The notes: generated by a model not told the origin, from the sequence alone. Positions 24,559-33,717 are shown, counted from the stretch's first letter. The stretch: 64,000 nt of DNA from CAMDPA01 sp965223035 (GCA_965223035.1 OZ244980.1:1116001-1180000), one strand, 5' to 3'. Numbers and translations: made by a program.

Positions 24559-25566
24559 ATGCCCGCTACATTGAAGTTTGTGCAGCCTGCAATCGCCGGA
24601 ACCTTGGCGCTCGCGTTACCGGTTTTGGCTGCGCAGGCTCAGGATGCCGTTCGCATTGGGACCTCGAGCGTCGGCAGCAACTTTTATCGGCTCGCCGTCG
24701 GCGCCGGCGAGGTCGTCACCAAGAAAGCCGGGATCAACACAACCGTGCAGTCGGTCGGCGGATCGGCCGCCACCGTGCGCGGATTGGCCGCCAACCGGAT
24801 CGAGTTTGGCCTTGCCAACGCATTTGCCGCGGTCACCGCTTTTCAAGGCAGCCATAGCTTCAAAAAGGGCGGTAAGCTTGCGATTCGCCAGGCCCTGCAG
24901 GGGGGACCAAACCATCGCGGCATCGTCGTGCGCACCGGCTCCGGGATCACGTCGATCGCTGACCTGGAGGGCCGCACGATCATCGGCAAGCGACGCCCGC
25001 TGCCCGAGCTGGAGTTGATCACCAACGCCTTGCTCAAGGTGCACGGCGTCGACGCCGGCAAGGTGAAGATCGTCGGCACCACCAATACCGGCCAAGCCCT
25101 GAAGAACCTGATCGTGGGCAGCGTAGACGCTGCGGTGCTGCCCTACGGTCCGCGTGCAGCAAACATCCAAAAGCCGCTGTCGGACGGCGCGTTCACGTTC
25201 CTCACGATCCCGCGCGACAAGATGGAGGCCGCGCGCAAGCAATTGCCGGCCCTGATCTTCCTCGACACCCAGAAAAAGAATTGGTTCGAAGGCCTGAAGG
25301 GCGATTCGACCGTGTTCGCCATGAACTCGCTGTTCGTCACCCGGCCCAGTTTGTCGGCGGATACCGTCTACAAGGTGGTCAAGGCGATTTTGGAAAACAA
25401 CAAGCTGTTTGTCACCTATCATCATCTGGCCAAACATTTCACCCTGGAGAATTCACTGAAGAACGTTCAACTGCCGTTCCACGACGGCGCCATCCGTTAC
25501 TTCAAGGAAAAGGGTGCCTGGACGCCCGAGCTTGAAGAGCGACAAAAGGCGTTGCTCGCCGGCTAA
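24559..25566 (+). CDS. TAXI-family TRAP transporter solute-binding protein
   Basis: The start ATG 24559 is preceded by AGGGAGG 10 bases upstream. A signal peptide (ending VLAAQAQD, about residue 29) is followed by the TAXI hallmark IGTSSVGSNFYRLAVGAGEV and then VQSVGGSAATVRGLAANRIE near residues 70-90. The 335-residue length is typical. TAXI proteins capture organic acids in the periplasm (2-oxoglutarate, glutamate and others) for a sodium-driven DctMQ-fused permease, which is encoded about 220 bases downstream. Promoter and start are likely just downstream of the type A repeat at 24193. Confidence 0.92.
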   Translation: MPATLKFVQPAIAGTLALALPVLAAQAQDAVRIGTSSVGSNFYRLAVGAGEVVTKKAGINTTVQSVGGSAATVRGLAANRIEFGLANAFAAVTAFQGSHSFKKGGKLAIRQALQGGPNHRGIVVRTGSGITSIADLEGRTIIGKRRPLPELELITNALLKVHGVDAGKVKIVGTTNTGQALKNLIVGSVDAAVLPYGPRAANIQKPLSDGAFTFLTIPRDKMEAARKQLPALIFLDTQKKNWFEGLKGDSTVFAMNSLFVTRPSLSADTVYKVVKAILENNKLFVTYHHLAKHFTLENSLKNVQLPFHDGAIRYFKEKGAWTPELEERQKALLAG

Positions 25567-25661
25567 GCCATGTTGGGAGACGGCGCGCGCACATGAGATG
25601 GGCGTGCCGTTTTCAAGCGATCGGCATCGATGGGGCTTGAGCCTCCCGCCTTGCGATTTTT

Positions 25662-25790
25662 ATGCCCAAAGAACACGTTGACCAACGGCCATTGATCGCG
25701 GCGTTCCTCGACCCGCTGCTCAACGGTGCGCAGCCTGATCGGTACCTGCATGTCCTGAGAGGCGAGCGCCGTCCAAGGGTGCAACAATGA
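25662..25790 (+). CDS. Possible small protein between the TAXI receptor and TRAP permease genes
   Basis: A 42-codon frame from ATG 25662 (MPKEHVDQRPLIAAFLDPLL...) ends in a TGA that overlaps the permease start codon as ATGA. That coupling geometry is suggestive of translation, but no clear ribosome-binding site is visible upstream and no family is recognised. It may be a chance frame. Confidence 0.3.
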   Translation: MPKEHVDQRPLIAAFLDPLLNGAQPDRYLHVLRGERRPRVQQ

Positions 25791-27685
25791 GAGCCTCGCA
25801 CCTGCTAACAGGCTTCACAACGCTCGTCGCGATCTACCATCTGCTGGGCGTTGCGCAGGTACCTTCCTATTTCGGCATCTTCGTTCCGAGCAACTCCCAT
25901 CTGGCGATCAGCATTCTTTGTGCCTTGATCCTGATTTTTTTGTTGCTGCCGGCCAGCGGCAAGCGGCACGGCGAGGACACCGAAGCCGAAGGACGATTCC
26001 GGCGCGTGCCCTGGTACGATTGGGTGCTGATTGCCTCCAGCGCCATCAGCACGGGATTCGTGATCGTCTTTAACGACGCATTCATGGAGTACGGCGAGTA
26101 CGGCTTTCTTGATACCCCGGGCGTCGTGCTGGCGCTGATGCTGGCGATCCCGGTCCTGGAGGCGGTCCGCCGCACCACCGGTTGGGCGCTGCCGATCATC
26201 ATCTTGACGATCGTCGCGATGACGGTGTTCCAGCAATATTTGCCGGGCCTGTTGTATGGACTTGGATTTCCGATCGGCAATCTATTGTATAGCGCCTATG
26301 TCGGCGATGCCGGGATCTTTGGCCTCCCGCTTGGCATCGCCGCCAACATCGTCATCGTGTTTTTGATCTTCGGCGCGCTGATGGAGCGGGTCGGGGCCAG
26401 TCGCTGGTTCATGGACATGGCGCTGGCGCTGACCGGCAGTTCGCGCGGTGGACCGGCGAAGGCTGCCGTCGTGGCCTCTGCCATGTTTGGCTCGATCTCT
26501 GGCTCGCCGTCGGGCAACTCCGCCACCACCGGTGTGTTCACCATTCCGATGATGAAGCGCGTGGGCTACACGCCGGCCTTCGCCGCCGCGGTCGAAGCCG
26601 TGGCGTCGACCGGCGGTATCATCCTTCCGCCGGTGATGGGCGCCATTGCCTTCATCATGGCGGAGTGGATCAATACCACCTACACGGCGATCGTGATCGC
26701 CGCTGCGGTGCCCGCATCCCTTTATTTCCTGATCGTCTTCGTGTCCGTCGATCTGCAGGCCCGCAAGCAGGGCATCAAAGCGTTGCCGCGCGAGGAGATC
26801 CCGCGATTTTGGCCGATTTTCATCGGCGGTTGGCACTATCTGATCCCGATCGGCGTGCTCATCTATTTTCTCGTGATCAAGACCTACCCGCCTGGCATTG
26901 CCGGCATCTACACCTGTGTGTCGGTGTTGCTGGTCAGCTGCCTGGCCGGGCGCGACAACTGGCTCACGCCGATCCGTCTGGTGCAAGCCTTCGACGAAGG
27001 GGTACGCCGTTGGATCACGGTCGCTTCCATCACCGCCGCCGTCGGCATCATGATCGGCGCCTTGGAATTGTCCGGCGTCGGCATCAAAGTTTCGCGCTTC
27101 ATCGTCGATTTGGCCGGCGGCGATCTGTTGCTGACGCTGATCCTGGTCGGCGTGGTGAGCTTGATCGTCGGCATGGGTCTCGACGCCACGCCCGCCTACA
27201 TCACGCTGGCCACGCTGATGGCGCCAGCGCTGGTTCGGCTGGGCGTGCCTGACATCGCGGCGCATTTGTTCGTGGTCTACTGGGGACTGGCCTCGTTTTT
27301 CACCCCGCCGACCTGCATCGCGGTGTTCGTGACCTCCAGCATCGCTAATTCGAAAGTCTGGCCGACCGGCTGGGAATCGGTCCGGCTCGGCATGGCGGCG
27401 TTTTTGATCCCGTTCGCGTTCGTCTTCAATCCAAGTCTATTGCTGCGTGGCGACACTGCGCAGATCCTGCTGGCAACCGGCACAGCCTTGGTCGGCGCAA
27501 TCCTGTTGGCCGCCGGCGCGCGCGGCTATCTGGTTGGTATACTGAATGTCATACAGCGCCTGATTCTGCTCGGCGCCGGGATGTTGTTCATCGCACCTGG
27601 CTACCGGCTGCCGTTGATCGGCCTAGCTGCAGCGCTGATCGCCTTGGCACCGAACCTGCTAAGAGCGCGCGCGGCCCGAGCATGA
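25787..27685 (+). CDS. TRAP transporter, fused DctQ-DctM permease
   Basis: The 632-residue protein has at least 14 hydrophobic helices. The N-terminal third corresponds to the small DctQ-like subunit and the rest to DctM, with diagnostic stretches FGLPLGIAANIVIVFLIFGA, SRGGPAKAAVVASAMFGSIS GSPSGNSATTG and ASTGGIILPPVMGAIAFIMA. The last two are the helical-hairpin and substrate-site sequences of TRAP-TAXI permeases. It would import the ligand bound by the upstream TAXI protein using a sodium gradient. The stop TGA lies in CATGATCGCCC, the left part of the following repeat, so the 3' end again coincides with a repeat boundary. Confidence 0.93.
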   Translation: MRASHLLTGFTTLVAIYHLLGVAQVPSYFGIFVPSNSHLAISILCALILIFLLLPASGKRHGEDTEAEGRFRRVPWYDWVLIASSAISTGFVIVFNDAFMEYGEYGFLDTPGVVLALMLAIPVLEAVRRTTGWALPIIILTIVAMTVFQQYLPGLLYGLGFPIGNLLYSAYVGDAGIFGLPLGIAANIVIVFLIFGALMERVGASRWFMDMALALTGSSRGGPAKAAVVASAMFGSISGSPSGNSATTGVFTIPMMKRVGYTPAFAAAVEAVASTGGIILPPVMGAIAFIMAEWINTTYTAIVIAAAVPASLYFLIVFVSVDLQARKQGIKALPREEIPRFWPIFIGGWHYLIPIGVLIYFLVIKTYPPGIAGIYTCVSVLLVSCLAGRDNWLTPIRLVQAFDEGVRRWITVASITAAVGIMIGALELSGVGIKVSRFIVDLAGGDLLLTLILVGVVSLIVGMGLDATPAYITLATLMAPALVRLGVPDIAAHLFVVYWGLASFFTPPTCIAVFVTSSIANSKVWPTGWESVRLGMAAFLIPFAFVFNPSLLLRGDTAQILLATGTALVGAILLAAGARGYLVGILNVIQRLILLGAGMLFIAPGYRLPLIGLAAALIALAPNLLRARAARA

Positions 27686-27765
27686 TCGCCCTTAAGGTAT
27701 AGAGCAACTTTCCGCCTTAAATCGGAACCGGCTTTGCGGTTCCGATTTAAGGCGCAATGGTCTAG
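27681..27765. repeat. CTAG-bounded hairpin repeat, type A
   Basis: CATGATCGCCCTTAAGGTAT, AGAGCAACTTTCC, the 17-bp perfect palindrome GCCTTAAATCGGAACCG / complement with loop GCTTTG, and GCGCAATGGTCTAG. Its left end overlaps the TRAP permease stop. Confidence 0.88.
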
Positions 27766-27839
27766 ATGCGATTGATGGCACGACGGATCGCCTTCTTGTT
27801 GCTGGCTTCATGATGCGGGTGCGCAATCCCGACATCAGC

Positions 27840-28672
27840 GGCGTTCCAGATCAGCTACACGTCAGGCGCGGCAATCACATCAAGCCCGCGCGACACCCCA
27901 CGAAGCTTTATCGACTCGACCGATGAACTCCACAGATTGACTCAGCAAAACAACAGTATTGATCGCGCGGATGCGCAGGTGGGTGAACTGACGCTGCGCA
28001 TTCTGGATTGCCTCGATAAACCTGAATTTCCGGCATATCTGCGAACGGAGCGTGCCGCGGAAGTCGGCGTTGCCATCATGGAAATTCTGGACCGGATCAC
28101 GATGCCACCGTGGGACGAGGTTCCTGATACGGCCTGAATTGAAGCCAAGGGTGGGCCATCAAACCTGCCCAAATGGCGCATTCCAAAAACACCGATCGTT
28201 ATCGCCCGCAAGCGGTTTGTCGACGATATCGGCATCAGAACAACCAAGCCTCGCCTGCTGGACGGTCGGTTGCTGGCGGTAGCCAATGCGGGCTGGCCAG
28301 TCAATTGGTGGAAAACCTTTCCCACAACGGATCCATCAGGCGCGTCGCGGACATTCAATTGCCGCTCGACACGCCAAGCGAAAACGTCAACCGAGCCATC
28401 GAGATTATCAGCAGACAATTAGCTCAACATGAGAATATGAGCCCCAAACCACCACCGAGGATATTTCTGAATGAGTTCTTAGAGCGGGCCTATCGGATCG
28501 CGTACGTGTCTTGGCATTGCCAACAAATCGCGGGCAGGAACCACAGCGGACTTTCGAACTGCTCTACTGGAACGACAAAACATTCAACAATGGATTGAAA
28601 TTCAATGTCTTGCGTGATTTCGAGCACGAGCATATTTCGATGGTGCTCGTAGGGCAGGAAGAAGACTGGTGA
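27840..28672 (+). pseudogene. Mechanosensitive ion channel (MscS family) pseudogene
   Basis: Frame 1 reads TPRSFIDSTDELHRLTQQNN, then RADAQVGELTLRILDCLDK, EILDRITMPPWDEVPD, hits TGA at 28135-28137, and continues in frame with LPKWRIPKTPIVIARKR, FVDDIGIRTTKPRLLDGRLL. It then shifts by one base near 28290 to GLASQLVENLSHNGSIRRVA, DTPSENVNRAIEIISRQLAQ, PPPRIFLNEFLERAYRIAYV, and shifts again near 28530 to FNNGLKFNVLRDFEHEHISM. These are the regions of large alphaproteobacterial MscS proteins in order, but the membrane-spanning part expected between WRIPKTPI and FVDDIG is largely gone. A stop, a deletion and two frameshifts make it non-functional. The 66-codon frame at 27937-28137 is part of this relic, not a separate gene. 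Confidence 0.75.
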
Positions 28673-28861
28673 GGTGGCGCTAACCCTGAGCGTCAATCCA
28701 GTCAATTGTCGACCGGTGCAGCTGACAGCGCGCGCATCGTTTATGGCGGACGCGTTTCATCAGCTTGCTGCTGCCTTTCGGGCACGCGTTGCGATAGCGC
28801 TTGATGACCCGTGTCATCCAATCATAGACGTCACGCAGGCTCATGTGTCACCGTGCTCCAA

Positions 28862-29652
28862 TCATTGCAATCGGATGTCGAAATCCGGAAGATCGTCTAA
28901 GACGATCGCGATATCTCGCTTGAGAATGGACCGCAGCTGATGCGCAGCGCTGAGCCGGCGTGTTTCAGTGGGGCGACCCAAATGGTAAACCGACAATATC
29001 GCGTTGGTCAGCGCGAGCCGGCGATCGGCGGGCAGACGTGCGGCCATCAATCCAGCGACGAAAATCGGGCTGGGAACGGTCGGCATGCTCCAGTTGAACA
29101 TCTCGAAATCGGGCAACGAGCACTGTTCCAGTCCGAACCAGTGCAAAGTCCGCCACGTATCGCCCACTTCGACGTCCAGCAAGCCCTCCTTGCTGTCATC
29201 ATCGGCAGTGGAGATGTGAAAGCGATCATGCCGAGACTGTTGCACCAGCCCCGGCTGTGGTCGGAACGGGCAATGGCGCCATTCTCCCAGACCCGGCGTC
29301 TACGACAGAAGCGCCCTGTGGCAGATCGACCGATCGCAGCACGTGGGCACGAGGACGCGGCCCGGCCTCAGGCAGCACAACCCGCGCGGACAAAGCGCGC
29401 ACCGGGAAACCAAGCCGATCCAATGCCGTCGAGATCAGCACATGATGTTGATAACTGTAGCCGCCGCCCGCCGATCAGATTTCCGGCGAGGGCCGTCGAC
29501 TCGAGCAACGGGACACGGCCTAGCCACGGGTCGAAATTTTAAACGCTATGGTGAGCATGTCGCTCAGTGAGGGTGTTGAGCGTCGCAAGCGTCGGTTCTT
29601 GCGGATCCGTGTATCCAATGTGCGAAACATTGATCTCGGGATCCACTGGCAT
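28862..29652 (-). pseudogene. Arylamine N-acetyltransferase (NAT) pseudogene, catalytic Cys replaced by Ser
   Basis: From ATG 29652 the frame reads MPVDPEINVSHIGYTDPQEP, TLATLNTLTERHAHHSV, then TAA (29541-29539), then NFDPWLGRVPLLE. A second frame gives GGGYSYQHHVLISTALDRLG, FPVRALSARVVLPEAG, PRAHVLRSVDLPQG, VVDAGSG, and a third RFHISTADDD, WRTLHWFGLEQCSLPDFEMF, NWSMPTVPSPIFVAGLMAAR. This is the full NAT order. The normal RGGYCYEQN active site reads GGGYSYQHH, so the nucleophilic cysteine is serine; the histidine (PRAH) and aspartate (VVDAG) of the triad remain. One stop and two frameshifts confirm decay. Confidence 0.78.
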
Positions 29653-30014
29653 CACGCGATCCCAAAACGCAAGTCTAAAGCATGCCAAAACGCTGCTGCT
29701 TCGACGGAGATCGGTCGGTCGCGGCTGTTGCGCAGGTCCGCCTCCAAGTCGGCTGCTGCCCAATTTGGCCGATCGGCAAAGGCTCTGCAACCGCGTCGTG
29801 TTGCCGTCACCTCCCTCAGACTTGCCGATCACCCAGCCCTTTCAATGAGCCGCATCACCTTGAGCGTGCGCCACCATCAAAACCGAAACTCACCCACAGT
29901 GGCTGCATGGTGACAGAATTGGTTCGCCACCCTTGATAGATAGAACGCGTGTGGGTGCGTCGATCGTTATCACGGTCATCCAAGTAGCGTGGGAGTTTGT
30001 AAAGCGGGGTTGTG
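29653..30014. other. Intergenic region between the NAT relic and the autotransporter
   Basis: About 360 bases. A leftward frame from the NAT relic stays open to 29832 but shows no further NAT homology. The promoter of the rightward autotransporter gene is expected in the last 100 bases. Nothing else recognised. Confidence 0.35.
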
Positions 30015-31832
30015 ATGGCGTACGCGTTTGAAGTGGGGCTCGGCCGCCCGCGGTACGGCAGTGTTTGCGGACGGCGACCGAGATGCGTAATTCTCGCATT
30101 CAGCATTTTGACTATCTGGCTGACGGCTGCGCCAGTGGTTCACGCGGAGTGCCCGGGCACGGTAACGGCGGCCGAGTCGCCGGTTGGCCCGCAACCCCAG
30201 CTCGCGAATGGCGATAGCTGCACTGTGGACGAGGGCGGGACCATCAACAATATCGGTGGGATCGGCATCGACGCTCCTGCCAATAACAACACGATCACCA
30301 ACAGCGGCAGCATCAACACGATCGGAGCGGGTGCAATCGGCATCCGGGTGAATAACAACAATACAATCACCAATCGGGGCGGCATCGACACGACCGGAGC
30401 GGGCGCCTTTGGTCTCCAGGCAAACAACGGCAACACGATCTTCAACGGCGGCAACATCAACACGATCGGAGCGGGTGCAATCGGCATCCAGGTGAATAAC
30501 AACAATACAATCACCAATCGGGGCGGCATCGACACGACCGGAGCGGGCGCCTTTGGTATCCAGGCAAACAACGACAACACGATCGTCAACAGCGGACGGA
30601 TCAGTGCCATTGGTGCGGACTCATTCGCCATCGACTTTGGCGGTGGAACAAATCAACTGGTTTTGTTACCCGGATCGCTGCTGATCGGCCGGATCAGTCT
30701 CGGCGACAATTTTGATACGGTGACCTTCCATAATCGCGTGTCCTCGGTGCTCACCTTTGTTGACGATGGCAACGGCGTGCCGGAGGCAATCAACACCAAT
30801 GGCTTGCCATTTGCCGTCAATGGCACGACGGTAGCTGTGCTCGATCCAAGCGCGTTTAATCAGCACGACGAGATGCTGTCCGACCTGACCAGCGGCATCT
30901 TCAATTCGGTCCACGCTCGATTGGCCGGATTTTCAGGTCCCGTTGCGCCGCAACGCATCGACGAGGATTTTGCCGCGCCGGCGGCTCGGCCGCAGACCGC
31001 CATATGGGCGCATGCCTTCGGCGGCCGCCGCGATCAGGACGATATGGGTCGCACCAATGGAGCGGACCATGGGTTGGTCGGCGGAATTGCCGGCCTGGAC
31101 ACGGCCATTCTCCCATCGCTGCGAGTTGGTCTATTCGGTGGCGGTGCTCGGCAAGTTATGGACGTGAGCTTTCACAGCCAGAAGGTCGACGCGGAGAGTT
31201 ATTTTGGTGGACTTTACGCCAGCTATCGCACCGGCGTGTGGTTTGCGGATGTGATCTTGAGCGGCGGTCAAAGCGATCACGACAGCAAGCGCAACGTGTT
31301 CTACAATCTGGCACCCGGCGGCGTGCAGCTCGCCACGGCCACCTATTCTGGTACGTTCATCTCACCGGAAGTAGCGGTCGGCGCAATGTTTCCGTCGGGC
31401 TCCGTCGGCATACAAGTTGAACCGAGCGCACGCCTGCGCTATGCCCACCTATCGCTTGACGGCTATGCCGAAACCGGTGCCGTCGATGGGCTATCGGTTC
31501 GAGGACGCGACGTATCGCTGTGGCAGGGACGGCTGCAAATCGCGCTGCCGATGACGGGCAAATTGGCGGTCGGTGGAACGGTTCGGTTCGCGCCGCGCAT
31601 CGGCGTCGAGGGAAGGACCTCTGACAGCGATAATGTGTCAGCGGTGTTGATCGGACAGGCGATCTCGTTCAACCCGGGTGGCAAGAATGACGAGCTTACC
31701 GGCTTTTTGGGCGCCACCGCCAGTTTCGATACGTCAATGGGTCTGGGGTTGTTGCTCGATGGAGAGATCCACGGCAGCGACGACGGATTTGCCCGCGCCG
31801 AAGGTCGTGCCGGCGTTAAGATCGCCTTTTAG
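30015..31832 (+). CDS. Autotransporter with repetitive passenger
   Basis: From ATG 30015 the protein is 605 residues. A long signal region (hydrophobic VILAFSILTIWLTAAPVVHA, residues about 25-45) precedes a passenger of Asn/Gly/Ile-rich repeats (about 75-195) in units NNNTITNxGxIxTxGAGAxG, expected to form a beta-solenoid. After a linker, the C-terminal 280 residues form an autotransporter beta-barrel (PQTAIWAHAFGGRRDQDDMG at about 320, then alternating amphipathic strands) ending in GRAGVKIAF, whose final phenylalanine is the outer-membrane-barrel signature recognised by BamA. The passenger is short for the family. A cell-surface adhesion or structural role is likely; no enzymatic motif is seen. 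The TAG stop abuts a type A repeat (TAGCTAGAGC). Confidence 0.88.
   Translation: MAYAFEVGLGRPRYGSVCGRRPRCVILAFSILTIWLTAAPVVHAECPGTVTAAESPVGPQPQLANGDSCTVDEGGTINNIGGIGIDAPANNNTITNSGSINTIGAGAIGIRVNNNNTITNRGGIDTTGAGAFGLQANNGNTIFNGGNINTIGAGAIGIQVNNNNTITNRGGIDTTGAGAFGIQANNDNTIVNSGRISAIGADSFAIDFGGGTNQLVLLPGSLLIGRISLGDNFDTVTFHNRVSSVLTFVDDGNGVPEAINTNGLPFAVNGTTVAVLDPSAFNQHDEMLSDLTSGIFNSVHARLAGFSGPVAPQRIDEDFAAPAARPQTAIWAHAFGGRRDQDDMGRTNGADHGLVGGIAGLDTAILPSLRVGLFGGGARQVMDVSFHSQKVDAESYFGGLYASYRTGVWFADVILSGGQSDHDSKRNVFYNLAPGGVQLATATYSGTFISPEVAVGAMFPSGSVGIQVEPSARLRYAHLSLDGYAETGAVDGLSVRGRDVSLWQGRLQIALPMTGKLAVGGTVRFAPRIGVEGRTSDSDNVSAVLIGQAISFNPGGKNDELTGFLGATASFDTSMGLGLLLDGEIHGSDDGFARAEGRAGVKIAF
30321..30612 (+). 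repeat. 144-bp in-frame tandem repeat in the autotransporter passenger
   Basis: ATCGGAGCGGGTGCAATCGG starts at 30321 and again at 30465, giving a 144-base (48-residue) unit present twice, with a partial third. Each unit is two 24-residue subunits (TITN...GAGA). The two copies are almost identical in DNA, including synonymous sites, so the duplication is recent. Confidence 0.8.
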
Positions 31833-31984
31833 CTAGAGCAACCTGCCTTTAATCGGAATCGGAACGATCCCGATTAAAGGCGCAAAGATGATCGCCCCTA
31901 AAAAAGATGATCGCCCCTAAAGTGGCGGGCAACCTGCTTTTCATCGGGATCGTTCCGATTCAGACAAAAAGCAGGTTGCTCTAG
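31833..31984. repeat. CTAG-bounded hairpin repeat, type A (double form)
   Basis: CTAGAGCAACCTGCC, hairpin arms CTTTAATCGG/CCGATTAAAG, a duplicated AAAGATGATCGCCCCTAA block, then a second inverted half (GCAACCTGCTTTTCATCGG ... AAAAGCAGGTTGCTCTAG). The outer ends, CTAGAGCAACCTGC and GCAGGTTGCTCTAG, are perfect inverted repeats of 14 bp. This copy shows the element as a mobile-element-like unit with terminal inverted repeats. Confidence 0.85.
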
Positions 31985-32136
31985 GTCCGCTTCAGCGTCG
32001 GATGGGACGTCAACCCACATCTCGTCCGGGGCGCTCGGCCGCGTTCAAGGTCAACGCCTTTCCCCCCCAAGGCACTTGACCGACACCTCGCCTTGGGCCG
32101 TTTCCAACCGCCGACGTTGATCTGCTGCACGGTGAG

Positions 32137-33717
32137 CTACTTAACGGGTTCAAACTCGCCCGGCCGCCAGGTCTTATCGAACCAGGCCTGCATGGGGCCA
32201 TAGAGCCGAAGAATCGCAAACCATCCTTTACTGGGAACGGTTTGGACCCAATTGTGTTCCCGCCCGTTCGGCGCTTTGGGGCCAAAGTAGAGGTCGACCG
32301 AACCGTCCGCATTGACCAGCAGGTCGTCGCGTTTGTTATTCTTACTGGGAAACGGTTGGTCGGTCTGAAGCTCGGACCGCGTTTGCGGGTCGTAAGCCAC
32401 CACCGACCAGAAGTCTTTGGCTGGTACGTTTTTTGGAATGTTCAGCTTGTAGGTCCGATCACCTTGGAGAAACTCACCGTTTGCATCGGTGACATTCACC
32501 GCATATTGGGACCCCTTGCCGATGGTCTTCAAGACCATCGCCGGCGTATTGACCGTAGCCATATAGAAGAACATTGTCCGCGCATCCTGATAACGACCGC
32601 GGTTGCCTTTGTCGGGTAGCCACTGCCAGCTGCCGCCAAGGAAAGCCGTGTACCAGCCGCTGTTCTTGTAGAGGTAGGCGCTGGGATCACGGGGCTTCAG
32701 CCAGAGCGAGCGAGCTGTCGCGTTTCCCACGGCGACCGCCTCGTTGAGCAGCTTCTTCATCCGCATATTCGGTGCAAATGGCTTTCCTTTTTCGATGCCG
32801 ATAGCCGACGCGAGCCCGCGTAGTTCGGGGTCGAACGTTGAAATCGGTTCGCGATCGATGACCGCGTGCAGTTCGTTATAGAATTCAAATGTGTTGGCGT
32901 GGATCGTATTAAAGATTTTTTTCGAAGCGCTTACGAATTCCATCTTCGGCTGATCGTCCTTTTGGGTGAGCGGATAGATCTTCAAACCCTGCTTGTAGGT
33001 CCTGACCGCCATGTCGGTTTTCCTGTCAACCAAGAAGCCGCGAGCGATAAACCAATTGATATAGCTCGTTGACTTGGAGACGAAGTAGGTCTCCCCCTCC
33101 ACTGCCGCTCGATAGCCGCCCACAGGTGGATGGAGCGGCCCTTGGTAATCTGGGGGAAGAATAAGGTACTTGCCGCCTTCTCCCTGGTCCGGGCCGGGAA
33201 CGCCCATGTCGGTTACGAATCGAAAATAGGCGTCGTTGACTGTGGAGGGTCCTTGTCCTTTAGGAATCTCGATCACGACCGCACCGTCACGCTTGAGGTT
33301 CAAGATGGCCATCGCATAAACGGTGTCGGTGTTGCCGGTCAGAAACAACGGGTTGGAGTCCATAAGCTCGTCGAAAACCGCCACCTTGTGTGCAGCATCA
33401 AGGCCGATCTTCAGCGAACCGCGCCGGATGCTTTCAATCGACGTCGCCGGTATAAAGTTGAGGAACACCTCGACGCCTCGCAAAAAGTCCAGTGTGTCGA
33501 ACACCAGCTTGCTCGTCGCCGGGGTCGGCCGACCGTCTGAAAATTTCAAAGTGCCCAGTCGGGTTTCGACGACGTCCGGCGTCATAATTTCCCGGGGGAT
33601 CGGCGTGTTATAGCCTCGCGGGACCTTCTCCGAACCGGTCTCAGCGAGCACCAAAACCGGCAGGCTGATGACGGACGAGGCGTATAGGACTGTTTGCAGA
33701 AGCCAGTATTTTTGCAT
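32137..33717 (-). CDS. Exported DUF1254/DUF1214-domain protein
   Basis: The start ATG 33717 has GGAGG eight bases upstream. A signal peptide (residues 1-26, ending LVLAE) is followed by a DUF1254 domain (about 60-190: VFLNFIPATSIESIRRG, GNTDTVYAMAILNLKRDG, VVIEIPKGQGPSTVNDAYFR) and a DUF1214 domain in the last 110 residues (VNVTDANGEFLQGDRTYKLN, DFWSVVAYDPQTRSEL, PFPSKNNKRDDLLVNADGSV). Length 526 is typical of the two-domain type. Such proteins are widespread and exported, but their function is not established; a beta-sandwich resembling carbohydrate- or lipid-handling proteins has been suggested. It is followed by nothing and preceded by an SDR on the same strand 230 bases away. Confidence 0.88.
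   Translation of the reverse strand: MQKYWLLQTVLYASSVISLPVLVLAETGSEKVPRGYNTPIPREIMTPDVVETRLGTLKFSDGRPTPATSKLVFDTLDFLRGVEVFLNFIPATSIESIRRGSLKIGLDAAHKVAVFDELMDSNPLFLTGNTDTVYAMAILNLKRDGAVVIEIPKGQGPSTVNDAYFRFVTDMGVPGPDQGEGGKYLILPPDYQGPLHPPVGGYRAAVEGETYFVSKSTSYINWFIARGFLVDRKTDMAVRTYKQGLKIYPLTQKDDQPKMEFVSASKKIFNTIHANTFEFYNELHAVIDREPISTFDPELRGLASAIGIEKGKPFAPNMRMKKLLNEAVAVGNATARSLWLKPRDPSAYLYKNSGWYTAFLGGSWQWLPDKGNRGRYQDARTMFFYMATVNTPAMVLKTIGKGSQYAVNVTDANGEFLQGDRTYKLNIPKNVPAKDFWSVVAYDPQTRSELQTDQPFPSKNNKRDDLLVNADGSVDLYFGPKAPNGREHNWVQTVPSKGWFAILRLYGPMQAWFDKTWRPGEFEPVK

Noticed and set aside
26282..27265. A 327-codon leftward frame opposite the TRAP permease
   Set aside because: Antisense shadow of a high-GC transporter gene; composition (His/Arg/Asp-rich) is typical of such shadows.
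27937..28137. A separate 66-residue small protein
   Set aside because: In-frame continuation past its stop and its homology show it is the N-terminal piece of the MscS relic.
28680..28844. A 54-codon basic leftward frame (RVIKRYRNACPKGSSKLMKR...)
   Set aside because: Short, unrecognised and lying between two pseudogenes; I could not support it as a gene.
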